Under the pieces are notes generated by a model. The model did not search any database. It was not told the DNA's origin and saw only the letters and a program-made list of their open reading frames with translations. This document shows, piece after piece, positions 1 through 11,498 of a stretch of DNA of 64,000 nucleotides. Location: contig NZ_QXCP01000009.1 of the NCBI RefSeq assembly GCF_003711805.1, positions 310,001 to 374,000 on the forward strand, written 5' to 3'. Origin of the DNA: Brachybacterium sp. EE-P12 (lineage in GTDB: Bacteria > Actinomycetota > Actinomycetes > Actinomycetales > Dermabacteraceae). Each line of letters starts with the position of its first letter. Position 1 is the stretch's first letter. The position numbers and the translations under genes were made by a program.

Positions 1-1
1 C

Positions 2-1120
2 CACTTCCGTGAGCTGATCGGCGAGTTCAACAGCGCGCAGTCGGACTACACCTACGTGCACGACATGGCCACGAACCTGCAGGCCGGGTTCGTCCGAGCC
101 TCGCCGCCCGACATCGCGCTGCAGAACTACAACCTGGACATGGCGAGGTTCATGGAGCGCGGCGCGCTCTCCGACCTCGCGGATCTCCCCGAGGCCGGAC
201 GCATCCGGGACGACGTCCTGGAACTGGCTGAGTGGTACCCGGGATATTAAGGACGCACCAGCGTGATCCCCTTCTCCGTCGCGGCCGCCTCGGTGATCTA
301 CAACAAGCGGATCTTCGCCGACAACGACCTCGAGGTCCCGACGACCTGGGACGAGCTCCTCGCCGTCTGCGAGACGCTGGAGGGCGCCGACGTCACCCCG
401 ATCTACGGCACCTTCCCCGAGATCTGGACGGTCACCCAGGGGATCTTCGACTACGTGGTCGGCGGCCGGATCGACGTGCGGGACTTCTTCGACCAGCTGA
501 ACGCGATCGGCGAGGACGTGGGTCCCGATTCGGAGGTCTCCTTCCAGCGCACGCTCGCCGAGCCGGTGCAGCAGATGCTCGAGCTGCTGCCGTACTTCAA
601 CGAGGACGCCTCGGCGCGCTCCTACGGGGACGGCAACACCGCGATGGCGAACGGCGAGGCGGCCATGTACCTCCAGGGGCCGTGGGCGCTGGTCGAGATC
701 GAGAAGGCGGGGACGGACATCGAGCTCGGCTCGTTCCCGCTGCCGGTGACCGACGATCCCGCGGACCTGAGGATCCGCGTGAACATCGACCTCTCGCTGT
801 GGATCCCGGAGCAGGCCGATCAGAAGGAGGGGGCGCGCGAGCTCCTGCAGCACCTGATGCTCCCCGAGATCCAGTTCCCCTACAACGAGATGGCCCTCGC
901 CTTCTCCACCACGGACGACGCCCCCGAGGTGACCGACCCGCGGATCTCCGAGATGCAGCCGTACTACGACGAGGGCCGCTTCTACATGGGCCCCTCCCAG
1001 TTCGTGCCGCCCACGATCCCGTTCGGGAACTACGTGCAGTCGATCGTGCTGGGCGCCGATCCGGAGCCGGTGCTGGCCCAGCTCGACTCCGACTTCGCCC
1101 GTCTCGCCTACCGCGCCTGA
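2..1120 (+). pseudogene. Sugar ABC transporter substrate-binding protein, 5'-truncated by window edge and broken by an in-frame stop
   Basis: Extracellular family 1 solute-binding protein that would deliver a sugar to the two permeases that follow. The frame is open from the first bases (HFRELIGEFNS), reaches WYPGY, meets TAA at 248-250 and continues in the same frame as GRTSVIPFSVAAASVIYNK. Motifs typical of the family after the break are IYNKRIF, VPTTWDEL, a GNTAMANGEAAMYLQGPW block and a C-terminal helical tail. The codon before GGA would be GAA with one G-to-T change, so this looks like a nonsense substitution and not a frameshift. A restart at 263 would lack the signal peptide and first lobe. 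It is either a real pseudogene or a base error. Confidence 0.8.
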
Positions 1121-2000
1121 GCGCCTCCCCCGCCGTCGACCCCGAGGACGTCACCATGTCAGTGCAGACATCATCCGTTCCCAGGATCGAGGAGGATCGC
1201 GCCGCGACCTCCTCGCCCTCCCCCGCCCGGACCACGCGCCACCGGGTGGATCCGATCTACTACCTGTTCCTCTTCCCCGCGCTCGCGATCTTCACCCTCG
1301 CGATCACCCTGCCCGCCGTGATCGGCTTCTTCTACAGCTTCACCAACTCGGTGGGCTTCGGGGACTTCGAGTTCATCGGACTGCGCAACTACATCGCGCT
1401 GTTCCAGGACCCGAACATCCTCCACGCCTATCTCTTCACCCTCGGCTTCGCCCTGGTCACGGTGATCGTGGTCAACGCGATCGCCTTCGCCCTCGCCGTG
1501 GCGCTCACCGCGCGGATCCGCTTCCAGACGGCGCTGCGCACGATCTTCGTGATCCCGATGGTGATCTCGGGGATCATCATCGCCTTCGTGTTCAAGTTCC
1601 TGTTCGCCAACTCGCTGCCCGCCCTCGGGCAGACGCTCGGCCTCGGCGTGCTGTCCGAGTCGATCCTCGCCGACGAGAACCTCGCCTGGATCGCCGTCGT
1701 GATCGTCACCGCCTGGTCCGCGATCCCGGGCGCGATGCTGATCTACATCGCGGGCCTCGTGACGATCCCGGCGGAGCTCTACGAGGCCGCCGCGATCGAC
1801 GGCGCCTCCGGCCGACAGCGTCTGATGCGGATCACCCTGCCGATGGTCTCGGGCTTCATCCTCATCAACACGATCCTGGGCTTCAAGGGCTTCCTCAACG
1901 CCTACGACGTCATCGTCGGCCTCACCGACGGCGGACCCGGCACCGCCACCACCTCGATCGCCATGTCGATCTTCAAGGGCTTCGGCGGCGGCGACTACGG

Positions 2001-4715
<2,715 letters not shown>

Positions 4716-5058
4716 GGCTCCATGCTCCCGCGCGCCCCGAGCATCCGGAAGGGGCGGCGGAAATTGTGGATGCAGCCGCCCGCGGTCTCGACCCACGGCC
4801 GTGCGGACGCCCTGCACCCTGCCGACCGCCACCCATCCCCACCCTTGTGAGCTGGGGCTTTGCCACTCACCACGCGGCACGACACCGGCGGTACGTGCCG
4901 CGACCTTTCCTCCACATCGATTCCCCGCCACGATTCTTGGAAGCATTCTTTGTGGAGGGACAGTGGATTCCTCGATCCCCATCTGCTGCGACCTCTTGCC
5001 GCGCCCGCTCCGGGGGTATCTCATAGGAGGAGCCGCACCGTCCGTCGAGGAGGCATCG
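4716..5058. other. Intergenic region between divergent DUF222 and cupin genes
   Basis: 343 bases without a convincing gene. It must contain the promoters of both divergent neighbours. A GGAGG ribosome-binding site lies just before the cupin start at 5059. I see no strong hairpin or operator. Confidence 0.5.
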
Positions 5059-5475
5059 ATGCAGAAGTTCCCTGTTCCCCCGTCCGCCCCGGGGCCGGCC
5101 GACGCCTTCACCGGCTCCGTGCTCGTGGAGTCGCTGCGCGGGCCGCTCGAGGGGTCACGCCTGGCGATGGCCCATGTGCACTTCGCGCCCGGTGCGCGCA
5201 CCTCCTGGCACACCCACCCGCGGGGTCAGACCCTCCACGGCACGGCGGGCGTGGGGCTCGTCGTGACGCGCGCCGGGGAGGTGCTGACCCTCGAGCCCGG
5301 ACGCACCGTCTGGATCCCGCCTCAGGAGGAGCATTGGCACGGTGCGATGGCGGGGACCCGGATGGCGCACATCGCCGCGCAGGAGGCGGACGAGGACGAC
5401 GAGACCGTCACCTGGCTCGACCCCGTCACCGACGAGGAGTTCGCCCGTGCGGTCGAGGCCGCGCAGCAGGCCTGA
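5059..5475 (+). CDS. Cupin domain protein
   Basis: Small single-domain cupin (138 aa). The first cupin motif is SWHTHPRGQTLHGTAG, whose His residues would bind a metal. The second motif region is PQEEHWHGAMAGTRMAHIA. The layout resembles the cupins found next to carboxymuconolactone decarboxylase-like proteins. An acidic stretch follows (EADEDDETVTWLDPV). The start at 5059 is supported by GAGGAGG a few bases upstream. The long upstream extension of this frame is antisense to the DUF222 gene and is not real. The substrate is unknown; a stress or small-molecule detoxification role is only a guess. Confidence 0.85.
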   Translation: MQKFPVPPSAPGPADAFTGSVLVESLRGPLEGSRLAMAHVHFAPGARTSWHTHPRGQTLHGTAGVGLVVTRAGEVLTLEPGRTVWIPPQEEHWHGAMAGTRMAHIAAQEADEDDETVTWLDPVTDEEFARAVEAAQQA

Positions 5476-5595
5476 CCCCTCGCCGCCGTCGGCCCCTCGG
5501 ATACAGGACCACGCCGGCACCGCTTCGAGGACAGAGGCTGTCCTCCGAAGTCGGCAGGATCGAAGAGCACAGCCCACCACGACGACGGAGTCACC

Positions 5596-6057
5596 ATGAG
5601 CGCCACGATCCAGATCACCTTCGACACCCACGACCCGCATCGCCTCTCTCTGTTCTGGAAGGAGGTGCTCGGCTACGTGCATCCCGGCCCACCGGGATTC
5701 GACCATGCGACGGGTGCGGATCCCCACGAGGCCTGGGAGGGCTTCCTCGACCGGATCGGGGTGCCGGCCTCCGAGCGCAACGGCGTCTCCGCGCTCGAGG
5801 ACCCCGACGGCGACGGGCCGCGGCTGTTCTTCCAGCGTGTCCCCGAGGACAAGACCGCCAAGAACCGTGTCCATCTCGACGTCCGTGCAGCTCCCGGGCT
5901 CGAGGGCGAGGCACGGATGGCGGCGCTCGAGGCCGAGTGCGAGCGCCTGGTCGCCCTCGGCGCCGCTCGCATACGACGCCATGAGCCGGAGCCGCCGATG
6001 AGCGGCGGGTTCATCGTGATGACCGACCCGGAGGGCAACGAGTTCTGCCTCGACTGA
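5596..6057 (+). CDS. VOC family (glyoxalase-like) protein
   Basis: 153-residue protein of the vicinal oxygen chelate superfamily. The N-terminal strand and helix read IQITFDTHDPHRLSLFWKEV, as in many glyoxalase-like family members. A central RLFFQRVPEDKTAKNRVHLD strand block and the closing VMTDPEGNEFCLD motif complete the fold. The family includes bleomycin-binding and dioxygenase-like proteins, but nothing here fixes a substrate. It lies 120 bases downstream of the cupin gene and converges on the MFS gene, whose reading frame runs antisense into it. Confidence 0.88.
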   Translation: MSATIQITFDTHDPHRLSLFWKEVLGYVHPGPPGFDHATGADPHEAWEGFLDRIGVPASERNGVSALEDPDGDGPRLFFQRVPEDKTAKNRVHLDVRAAPGLEGEARMAALEAECERLVALGAARIRRHEPEPPMSGGFIVMTDPEGNEFCLD

Positions 6058-7541
6058 GCTGGGCACCGACGGTCACGGGAGCACCGTGGGCCGTGGGCCG
6101 TGGGCCGTGGGCCGTGGGCCGTGGGCCGTGGGCCGTCACGAGCGTCCGGCGCCCTCCCGGACATCGGCGGGCTCGAGGAGAGCGGAGGGGCGCTCCAGGC
6201 GCCCGGTCGCAGCACCAGCAGCACGACCGGGATCATCACCACTGCCGCTGCGACGCCGAGTGCCGCGAAACTGGTCACGGCCATCAGCGGCCCGGCGACG
6301 AAGGCGGCGCTCGCCCCGAAGAGGTTCGACAGGGCATCGGCTCCGCCCTGGGCGGAGGCGCGCGAGCGGTCCTCGACGACGGTGCTGAACATCGCCGCCC
6401 CCGCGACGTTCATGAAGGACCAGCCGAGTCCCAGCAGGATCAGGGAGGCCACGATCCCCACCGTCGAGCCGGAGGCACCGATCGCGAGACCGAGCGACAT
6501 GGCGAACAGGACGATCCCGAGCCCCACGACGGCGCGAGGACCGAGACGATCCACGAGATATCCGACCACGGGGGAGAGCCCGTACATGCCGGCCACGTGG
6601 AGGCTGATGGTCAGCCCGATGATGGTCAGCGAGTCACCCTGGTGCTCGAGATGCACCGGAGTCATGGTCATCAGCGAGACCATGACGACCTGGGACGTCA
6701 GCAGCGCGATGAGGGCGGTGCGCGCACGCCGGTTGCCCTGCAGCGCACCGGCCACGCGGCGCAGGCGCACGACGGCGCCGGGGCGCGGAGTCGCCGGGAG
6801 CGCGGCCCCGACCGCCGACGCGAGAGCCGGCCCGTCCGCGGGAGCGGAGTCCTCCGAGGGGAGCACATCGGCCTGGCGCCGGGCGAGGACATGGAGCGGA
6901 TCCGGACGCAGCAGCACCAGGATCACCGTGCCGGCGAACGCGGAGCCGACGGCGGCGATGAGGAAGGCGGCCGCGTACGTGGACAGCCCTGTCACCGTAC
7001 CCAGCGCTTCACCGGGCACGCCGAGGTTCGGCCCGAGCACGTTGCCGATCGCGCCCATCCATACGACGAGGGAGAGAGAACGGGCACGGGTGCCGGGAGT
7101 CGCGAGGTCGGTCGCGGTGAATCGGGCCTGGAGGGCGGCGGCGGTCCCCGCCCCGGTCATCAGCAGGCCGAGGAACAGGGGCCCCACGAGCTGCCACTGG
7201 GCCGCCGCGACCAGGAGCCCGGCGCCGGCGGCCGCCGTCCACCAGCCGGTGGTCAACGCGATGCGACGGCCGCGACGGGCGGCGAGGGAGCCCAGCGGGA
7301 CCCCGAGCACCGCGGCGCCGAGGGTGGAGGAGGTGCGGGCGAGGCCGGCCCAGGCCTCGCTGTCGGTGACCTCGCCCGCGAGCAGGATGCCGATCGACGG
7401 CGCGACACCGAGCCCGATCGTGCCGAGGATCTGCGCGACCACCAGCACGACGAGGGTGCGCCTCTGCATCGGATCGGCGGCGATCCCGGCAGGCGCCGGA
7501 CCGCCGGGCCCTGCCGTGGCTGTCGTGCTGGTCGCGGTCAT
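5673..7541 (-). CDS. MFS transporter with repeat-driven, unusually long C-terminus
   Basis: Drug/sugar-type major facilitator. Twelve or so hydrophobic segments occupy about residues 25-450, with the loop 2-3 signature GSLAARRGRRIAL and a second-half counterpart VGYLVDRLGPRAVVG. The ATG at 7541 (MTATSTTATAG) has a good GGAGGAG site. After LLVLRPGAW the frame enters the heptamer repeat (about residue 468) and continues without a stop for a further 137 or so codons antisense through the VOC gene. That tail is probably not a functional domain. In one other frame a TGA lies directly after the repeat, so a change in copy number would give a normal-length transporter. It follows the GntR gene and probably belongs to the same regulon. 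Confidence 0.75.
   Translation of the reverse strand: MTATSTTATAGPGGPAPAGIAADPMQRRTLVVLVVAQILGTIGLGVAPSIGILLAGEVTDSEAWAGLARTSSTLGAAVLGVPLGSLAARRGRRIALTTGWWTAAAGAGLLVAAAQWQLVGPLFLGLLMTGAGTAAALQARFTATDLATPGTRARSLSLVVWMGAIGNVLGPNLGVPGEALGTVTGLSTYAAAFLIAAVGSAFAGTVILVLLRPDPLHVLARRQADVLPSEDSAPADGPALASAVGAALPATPRPGAVVRLRRVAGALQGNRRARTALIALLTSQVVMVSLMTMTPVHLEHQGDSLTIIGLTISLHVAGMYGLSPVVGYLVDRLGPRAVVGLGIVLFAMSLGLAIGASGSTVGIVASLILLGLGWSFMNVAGAAMFSTVVEDRSRASAQGGADALSNLFGASAAFVAGPLMAVTSFAALGVAAAVVMIPVVLLVLRPGAWSAPPLSSSPPMSGRAPDARDGPRPTAHGPRPTAHGPRCSRDRRCPAQSRQNSLPSGSVITMNPPLIGGSGSWRRMRAAPRATRRSHSASSAAIRASPSSPGAARTSRWTRFLAVLSSGTRWKNSRGPSPSGSSSAETPLRSEAGTPIRSRKPSQASWGSAPVAWSNPGGPGCT
6084..6136 (+). repeat. 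Heptanucleotide tandem repeat CCGTGGG, about 7.5 copies
   Basis: Seven full perfect copies of CCGTGGG plus CCGT, between the VOC stop and the 3' part of the minus-strand MFS frame. A 7-bp unit is not a multiple of three, so every gain or loss of one unit shifts the reading frame that crosses it. Confidence 0.96.
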
Positions 7542-7584
7542 CGCACCGCTCCTCCCTCGTGGCGCTTCGGGCACCACCTCGCTC

Positions 7585-7601
7585 GGACACAACTTGTATC
7601 C
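7585..7601 (-). promoter_or_regulatory. Candidate GntR operator in the MFS promoter
   Basis: Imperfect 17-bp palindrome GGACACAA-C-TTGTATCC with 7 of 8 arm positions paired. It lies 44 bases before the MFS start and next to a TAGGAT -10-like hexamer on the minus strand. The GntR gene ends just upstream, so it is the natural candidate regulator. The assignment is inference. Confidence 0.45.
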
Positions 7602-7656
7602 TAGATGCGCGGAGAGAGATTCCGCCATCCCGGCCCCCGGACGACCGGGACGGCGC

Positions 7657-8304
7657 TCAGTCGGCCTCGTACGGTGCCCCGTGCTCCGAGACGTGTGCGC
7701 GCAGGGTGCGCTCGAAGCCCGCGGAATCACCGTCGCGGAAGCACTCCAGGAGCAGGACGTGCTCGGAGATCGCCTCCTCACCGCGATCGAAGAGGGAGGC
7801 ACCGGCGCTCGAGAGAGCGAAGCGGTGCCTGTCGGCAAGACGGCCGTAGAGCTCGAGCAGCACGCGATTGCCACCGGCCTCGACGAAGCAGCGGTGGAAG
7901 GACTGCAGCGTTCGCACCAGCAGGGGAAGGTCACCCGCCGCGAGCGCGCGGCGGTGGGTGGCGATCAGCTCCTCGAGGCGGGGCACGATCTCGACCCGAG
8001 CCGCAGCGGTGGCGGCCCTCTCCCCCGATGTCTCCAGCAGCACTCGCGCCTCCGCCAGCTCGCCGACGGCCCGCTGTCCCAGTCCGCGCACGAGAGCACC
8101 TCGCCTGGGGTAGATGGCGATCCACCCCTCGTCCTGCAGGCGGGACAGCGCGGCACGCACCGGGGTGCGGCTCATGCCGAGCTCGGCGGCGAGCCCGGAC
8201 TCCCCGAGCATCGTGCCGGGCGGCACCTCGCCGTCGAGGATCCGGGCACGCAGCGCGTCGTAGGCACGCTCGGCCGAGCTCGGCGACGACTGCCCCTGGC
8301 TCAT
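7657..8304 (-). CDS. GntR family transcriptional regulator, FadR/FCD type
   Basis: 215-residue DNA-binding regulator. The N-terminal winged helix-turn-helix covers about residues 10-75: YDALRARILDGEVPPGTML, then ESGLAAELGMSRTPVRAAL and LVRGL. The C-terminal all-helical FCD effector domain contains FHRCFVEAGGN and SEHVLLLECFRDGD, with acidic and His residues that often bind a metal or a carboxylate. Its start overlaps the end of the FGGY kinase gene (ATGA at 8301-8304), so the two are co-translated. It most likely controls the kinase operon and the adjacent MFS gene in response to a sugar acid or similar ligand. Confidence 0.92.
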   Translation of the reverse strand: MSQGQSSPSSAERAYDALRARILDGEVPPGTMLGESGLAAELGMSRTPVRAALSRLQDEGWIAIYPRRGALVRGLGQRAVGELAEARVLLETSGERAATAAARVEIVPRLEELIATHRRALAAGDLPLLVRTLQSFHRCFVEAGGNRVLLELYGRLADRHRFALSSAGASLFDRGEEAISEHVLLLECFRDGDSAGFERTLRAHVSEHGAPYEAD

Positions 8305-10046
8305 CGAGGTCCCGCTCCTGCCCCGTCGGATCGCGCCGACCTGTCGCGGCGCACGTCCGACCAGGGTACCGAGCCTGTCCCTCGAGCCGCCGCCTGCATC
8401 TGCGCGACCGCGTCGTAGAGAGCGCGGTGCGCCGGGCGGAGCGCAGCATGCGCGGCGGCGGCCGACGGGTCCGGCGCTGTCGTCCCGGCCGCCGTCCGCT
8501 CCCCCAGCGGTCGCAGCAAATGCTCGAGGCCGAGGGCGTCCGCGGCGACGAGAGCGCATCCCAGCAGCGCGGCATCGGCTCCGTCGACGGTGCGGACGGG
8601 GCGCCCGGTGACGTCGGCGAGGATCCGCAGCCACGGCGCGGAGGCCGCCCCGCCTCCGGCCACCGGGAGCGGGACGGGCTCCTGGCCCGGCACTGCGGTC
8701 CGGGCGCGGTCACCGCCCGCGGCGTGCTCCGACCCCGGCTCCTCGAGTCCGTGGGCCAGTCCGTGCGCGACGCCCTCGAGCACCGCGGCGTAGAGGTCGA
8801 TCCCGCGCGTCCGCGGCCCCATCCCGAGCACCGCGCCGCGCAGCTCCGCGTCGCGCACGGGGAACCGCTCCCCCAGGATCGACGGCAGGGCGAGCAGGCC
8901 GGTCGGCGCCCGTCCGAGCTCGCGCTCGCGGGCCATGAGCTGCGCATCGGCCTGGTCCGTGCCGACACCGCCCAGGAAGGCTGTGCGAGCCCAGTCCGCG
9001 GCGGCGCCCGCCGCGAGCAGGGCGGAGATCCGCAGCACGGCCCCCTCGCCGGCGGTCCGACTCGTGCTCGTCCCCGTGACGGCGGTCGTCGTCCACCGCT
9101 GCGCCGCCCTCGACCTCTCCTCCCGGGGCCGCACCGTCGCCGTCGGACCGCCGAGGGCGAGGTGGTGCGAGCTCCCGGTCACGGGGCCGGCGGGCGCGGA
9201 GGGCTGCACCATGGCCAGCCAGCCGCTGGTGCCGAGGTAGGCATAGCTGTCCCCCGGCGCGAGGCCGACGATCCCGCAGGTGGTGGCTCCTGCGTCGCCC
9301 GGCGCCAGCACGACCGGGATCCCCTCGGGCAGGTCCAGCTGGGCGGCCGCTCTCTTCCCCGTGCGCCCGACCACCTGCCCGGCCGTTCGGGTCAGCGCCG
9401 GCAGCAGCCCCGGGGCGATCCCTGCGGCCCGTGCGACGGCAGGGGACCAGTCCCGGGTGCGGGCATCGAGCAGCCCGGTGGCGGAGGCGGTCGTCGGATC
9501 GCACCACAGGCCCAGCCCCATCCGCGCGACCAGGTACCCGGCGGGACCGAACACCAGTCCTTCCAGATCCGCGAGACGCGCGGGATCGATGCGCTGCAGG
9601 CGCAGGTGCATCGCGGCGCAGCTGGTCGCGTCCTGCCGGTTGCCGGTCACCTCCTCCCAGCCGGTCCCGGTCGCGCAGAGCGCACGGTGCAGCTCCTCCG
9701 CCTCGGCGGCGGCTCGCGTGTCGGAGTAGAGCACCGCGGGACGCTCGCGGCTCTGCGCCGTCCCGCTCCGCACCGGAGCGCGCCGCGCCGGAACGGGCAC
9801 GAGGTCCTGCATCTGCCCGGTCAGCGCGAGTGCGAGCACCTCCCCCGTCGCCACCTCCGCGAGCAGCTCCCGGAGCACCCGGTGTGCGGCGCGTTCCCAG
9901 TCGGCGGGGTCCTGCTCGGCGGTCCCGTCGGCCGCGCGACGGGTCGGGTAGGCGGCATCGGCCCGGGCCCGGACCGTGCCGTGGAGGTCGAGGAGGGCGG
10001 CTTTCGCGGCGGAGGTGCCCAGGTCGAGGCAGAGCAGGAACGGCAT
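8301..10046 (-). CDS. FGGY family carbohydrate kinase (xylulokinase/gluconokinase-like)
   Basis: 581-residue sugar kinase of the actin-like ATPase fold. The N-terminal phosphate-binding loop is CLDLGTSAAKAALLD. Substrate-side motifs include ALTGQMQDLV. The catalytic base region reads VVLAPGDAGATTCG with the expected Asp, followed by YLGTSGWLAM. A C-terminal ATP-binding half is present. A Ser/Thr/Arg-rich insertion of about 30 residues (around TVRPREERSRAAQRW) and an Ala/Gly-rich segment near EEPGSEHAAGGDRAR lengthen it over the usual 490-520 residues. The stop overlaps the GntR start. Which sugar is phosphorylated cannot be decided. Confidence 0.88.
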   Translation of the reverse strand: MPFLLCLDLGTSAAKAALLDLHGTVRARADAAYPTRRAADGTAEQDPADWERAAHRVLRELLAEVATGEVLALALTGQMQDLVPVPARRAPVRSGTAQSRERPAVLYSDTRAAAEAEELHRALCATGTGWEEVTGNRQDATSCAAMHLRLQRIDPARLADLEGLVFGPAGYLVARMGLGLWCDPTTASATGLLDARTRDWSPAVARAAGIAPGLLPALTRTAGQVVGRTGKRAAAQLDLPEGIPVVLAPGDAGATTCGIVGLAPGDSYAYLGTSGWLAMVQPSAPAGPVTGSSHHLALGGPTATVRPREERSRAAQRWTTTAVTGTSTSRTAGEGAVLRISALLAAGAAADWARTAFLGGVGTDQADAQLMARERELGRAPTGLLALPSILGERFPVRDAELRGAVLGMGPRTRGIDLYAAVLEGVAHGLAHGLEEPGSEHAAGGDRARTAVPGQEPVPLPVAGGGAASAPWLRILADVTGRPVRTVDGADAALLGCALVAADALGLEHLLRPLGERTAAGTTAPDPSAAAAHAALRPAHRALYDAVAQMQAAARGTGSVPWSDVRRDRSARSDGAGAGPR

Positions 10047-10157
10047 GGCTCTCAGGGTAGGCGGGCTGCGGTCGGCGGCAGCCCTCGCAGGGCTGGGCGG
10101 GAGCGCGCGGGTCGGGGATACTGGAGACCACCGCATCCTGGGAGGCATCGAAGCATC

Positions 10158-10607
10158 ATGGTCGACGAGGACGAGGACCGCCGCGCGACGCTCGCGCTCC
10201 GCGCCGCCGGAGGAGCGCTCACGGATCCGGACGCCGGCTCGCGACGGGACGCCCGTGCCCGCGCCGCGGAGTCGTCGGCGCTGTTCACGGCGCTCGGCGT
10301 GCTGCCGGAGCCCGCGCGCGAGGGGCTGTTCGGGCCGGCATCGCAGTGGGCGCTGTTCACCTACTACGCGGAGGGCCCGGTGCAAGTCGGCGTGGTGCTG
10401 GACCCGCCGCTGTCCGTGCACGCCCCGACGCTCGACGAGCTCGAGCACCGGGTGCGCGACGTGATCGCGGAGCATCGCGGGGTCGTGGCGGCCGACGTGC
10501 ACGCCTTCGGCAAGCGGGTCCCGCGCGATATCGCCCTGACCGTGCTGCGCACGGCCGAGCCCGAGGCCGATCCCGACGCGGACGGACACGCGGACCCAGG
10601 CCGCTGA
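10158..10607 (+). CDS. Hypothetical protein, 149 aa
   Basis: Soluble, Ala/Arg-rich small protein transcribed divergently from the FGGY kinase. It contains a central conserved-looking block (ALFTYYAEGPVQVGVVLDPP) followed by a helix (LDELEHRVRDVIAEHRGVV) and an acidic tail (EPEADPDADGHADPGR). I recognise no domain. The ATG at 10158 is the first start after the divergent promoter region. The very long upstream extension of this frame is antisense to the kinase and regulator genes and is discarded. Codon use is typical of the neighbourhood. Confidence 0.6.
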   Translation: MVDEDEDRRATLALRAAGGALTDPDAGSRRDARARAAESSALFTALGVLPEPAREGLFGPASQWALFTYYAEGPVQVGVVLDPPLSVHAPTLDELEHRVRDVIAEHRGVVAADVHAFGKRVPRDIALTVLRTAEPEADPDADGHADPGR

Positions 10608-10631
10608 CCCGTCCCGGCTCGGCCTGCGTGA

Positions 10632-11498
10632 TCAGGGACAGCTCGAACAGGCGGGCGGAGGCAGCGGACGCACGGTGAGCGTCTGCTGCACGGAGCCGAG
10701 CGGCCCCTGCTCGTCGTGGAGCACGGAGCTGGTCAGGCCCTGCCCGGCGGGGCCGAAGGAGACGGTCGTGTCCAGACCCAGCCAGCCTCCCGCCGGCTGC
10801 CGGAACAGGTGCACGGTGAGGTCGAGGTTCGGGAACATCCACTGACGGGGATGCTCGCGCACCGCGATGCCGTTGGCGGCGTCGACGGGGATGAGGAAGC
10901 TCGCGAGCCGGCCCGCCTCCTCCCCCGCCACGAGCGGATGGTCGGCACGCAGCCAGGAGCGGGCGCGGCCGGGGCGGGGCGGCTCGGCGTCGCGCAGGCT
11001 GAGGGAATGGATGAACCCGCCGGTCCAGACCTCGGCCATGTCCCGCTCGGGAAGGCCCTCCGGTCCGGGCAGCGGCGGGTGCTCGCCGCCGGCGACCTGC
11101 GCGGTCTCCCCCGCGGACATCGCCCAGGTGCGGGCCCGCAGCGTGGTGCGGCCGGCGATGTCGACGGTGGTCTCCATCAGCTCGATGGTGCGGCCGGGGC
11201 GGAGCATCTCCGTGCTGAGCGAGATCTCGCCGCGGCGCAGCCGGCCGAGGATGTCGATCGAGATCCGGCCGATCAGCTTGTCCGGGTCGGCGTGCTCGGC
11301 CCGCCACCGCTCGAGGTGGTGGACGAGCAGGGCGCCGACGGGGCTGATGTGCAGCTCGTCGTCGCTCCATGCGCCGCCCACGTGCTCGGTGGGCAGGTAG
11401 GCGTCGGGGCCGACGGGGCCGAAGTAGGCCGCAGGGTCGGTCCCGTCGGCGCCGGTGTGCATCACCGTGGTCTGCTCCATCGCGTCCTGGTCCGTCAT
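10632..11498 (-). CDS. Acyl-CoA thioesterase-like, double hotdog protein
   Basis: 288-residue protein of the thioesterase superfamily with two hotdog-fold halves. The N-terminal half contains HISPVGALLVHHLERW and a SIDILGRLRRGEISLS strand set. The second half contains the family-typical HPRQWMFPNLDLTVHLFRQP followed by GWLGLDTTVSFGPAGQGL, which resembles the active-site region of TesB-like enzymes. It would hydrolyse an acyl-CoA, of unknown chain length. Its start overlaps the stop of the upstream membrane-protein gene by four bases (11495-11498), which indicates an operon. The longer frame upstream is a shadow. Confidence 0.82.
   Translation of the reverse strand: MTDQDAMEQTTVMHTGADGTDPAAYFGPVGPDAYLPTEHVGGAWSDDELHISPVGALLVHHLERWRAEHADPDKLIGRISIDILGRLRRGEISLSTEMLRPGRTIELMETTVDIAGRTTLRARTWAMSAGETAQVAGGEHPPLPGPEGLPERDMAEVWTGGFIHSLSLRDAEPPRPGRARSWLRADHPLVAGEEAGRLASFLIPVDAANGIAVREHPRQWMFPNLDLTVHLFRQPAGGWLGLDTTVSFGPAGQGLTSSVLHDEQGPLGSVQQTLTVRPLPPPACSSCP

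Noticed and set aside
7605..10157. 1000-codon plus-strand frame across the GntR and kinase genes
   Set aside because: Only the last 149 codons after the divergent promoter look protein-like. The rest is Arg/Pro-rich shadow.
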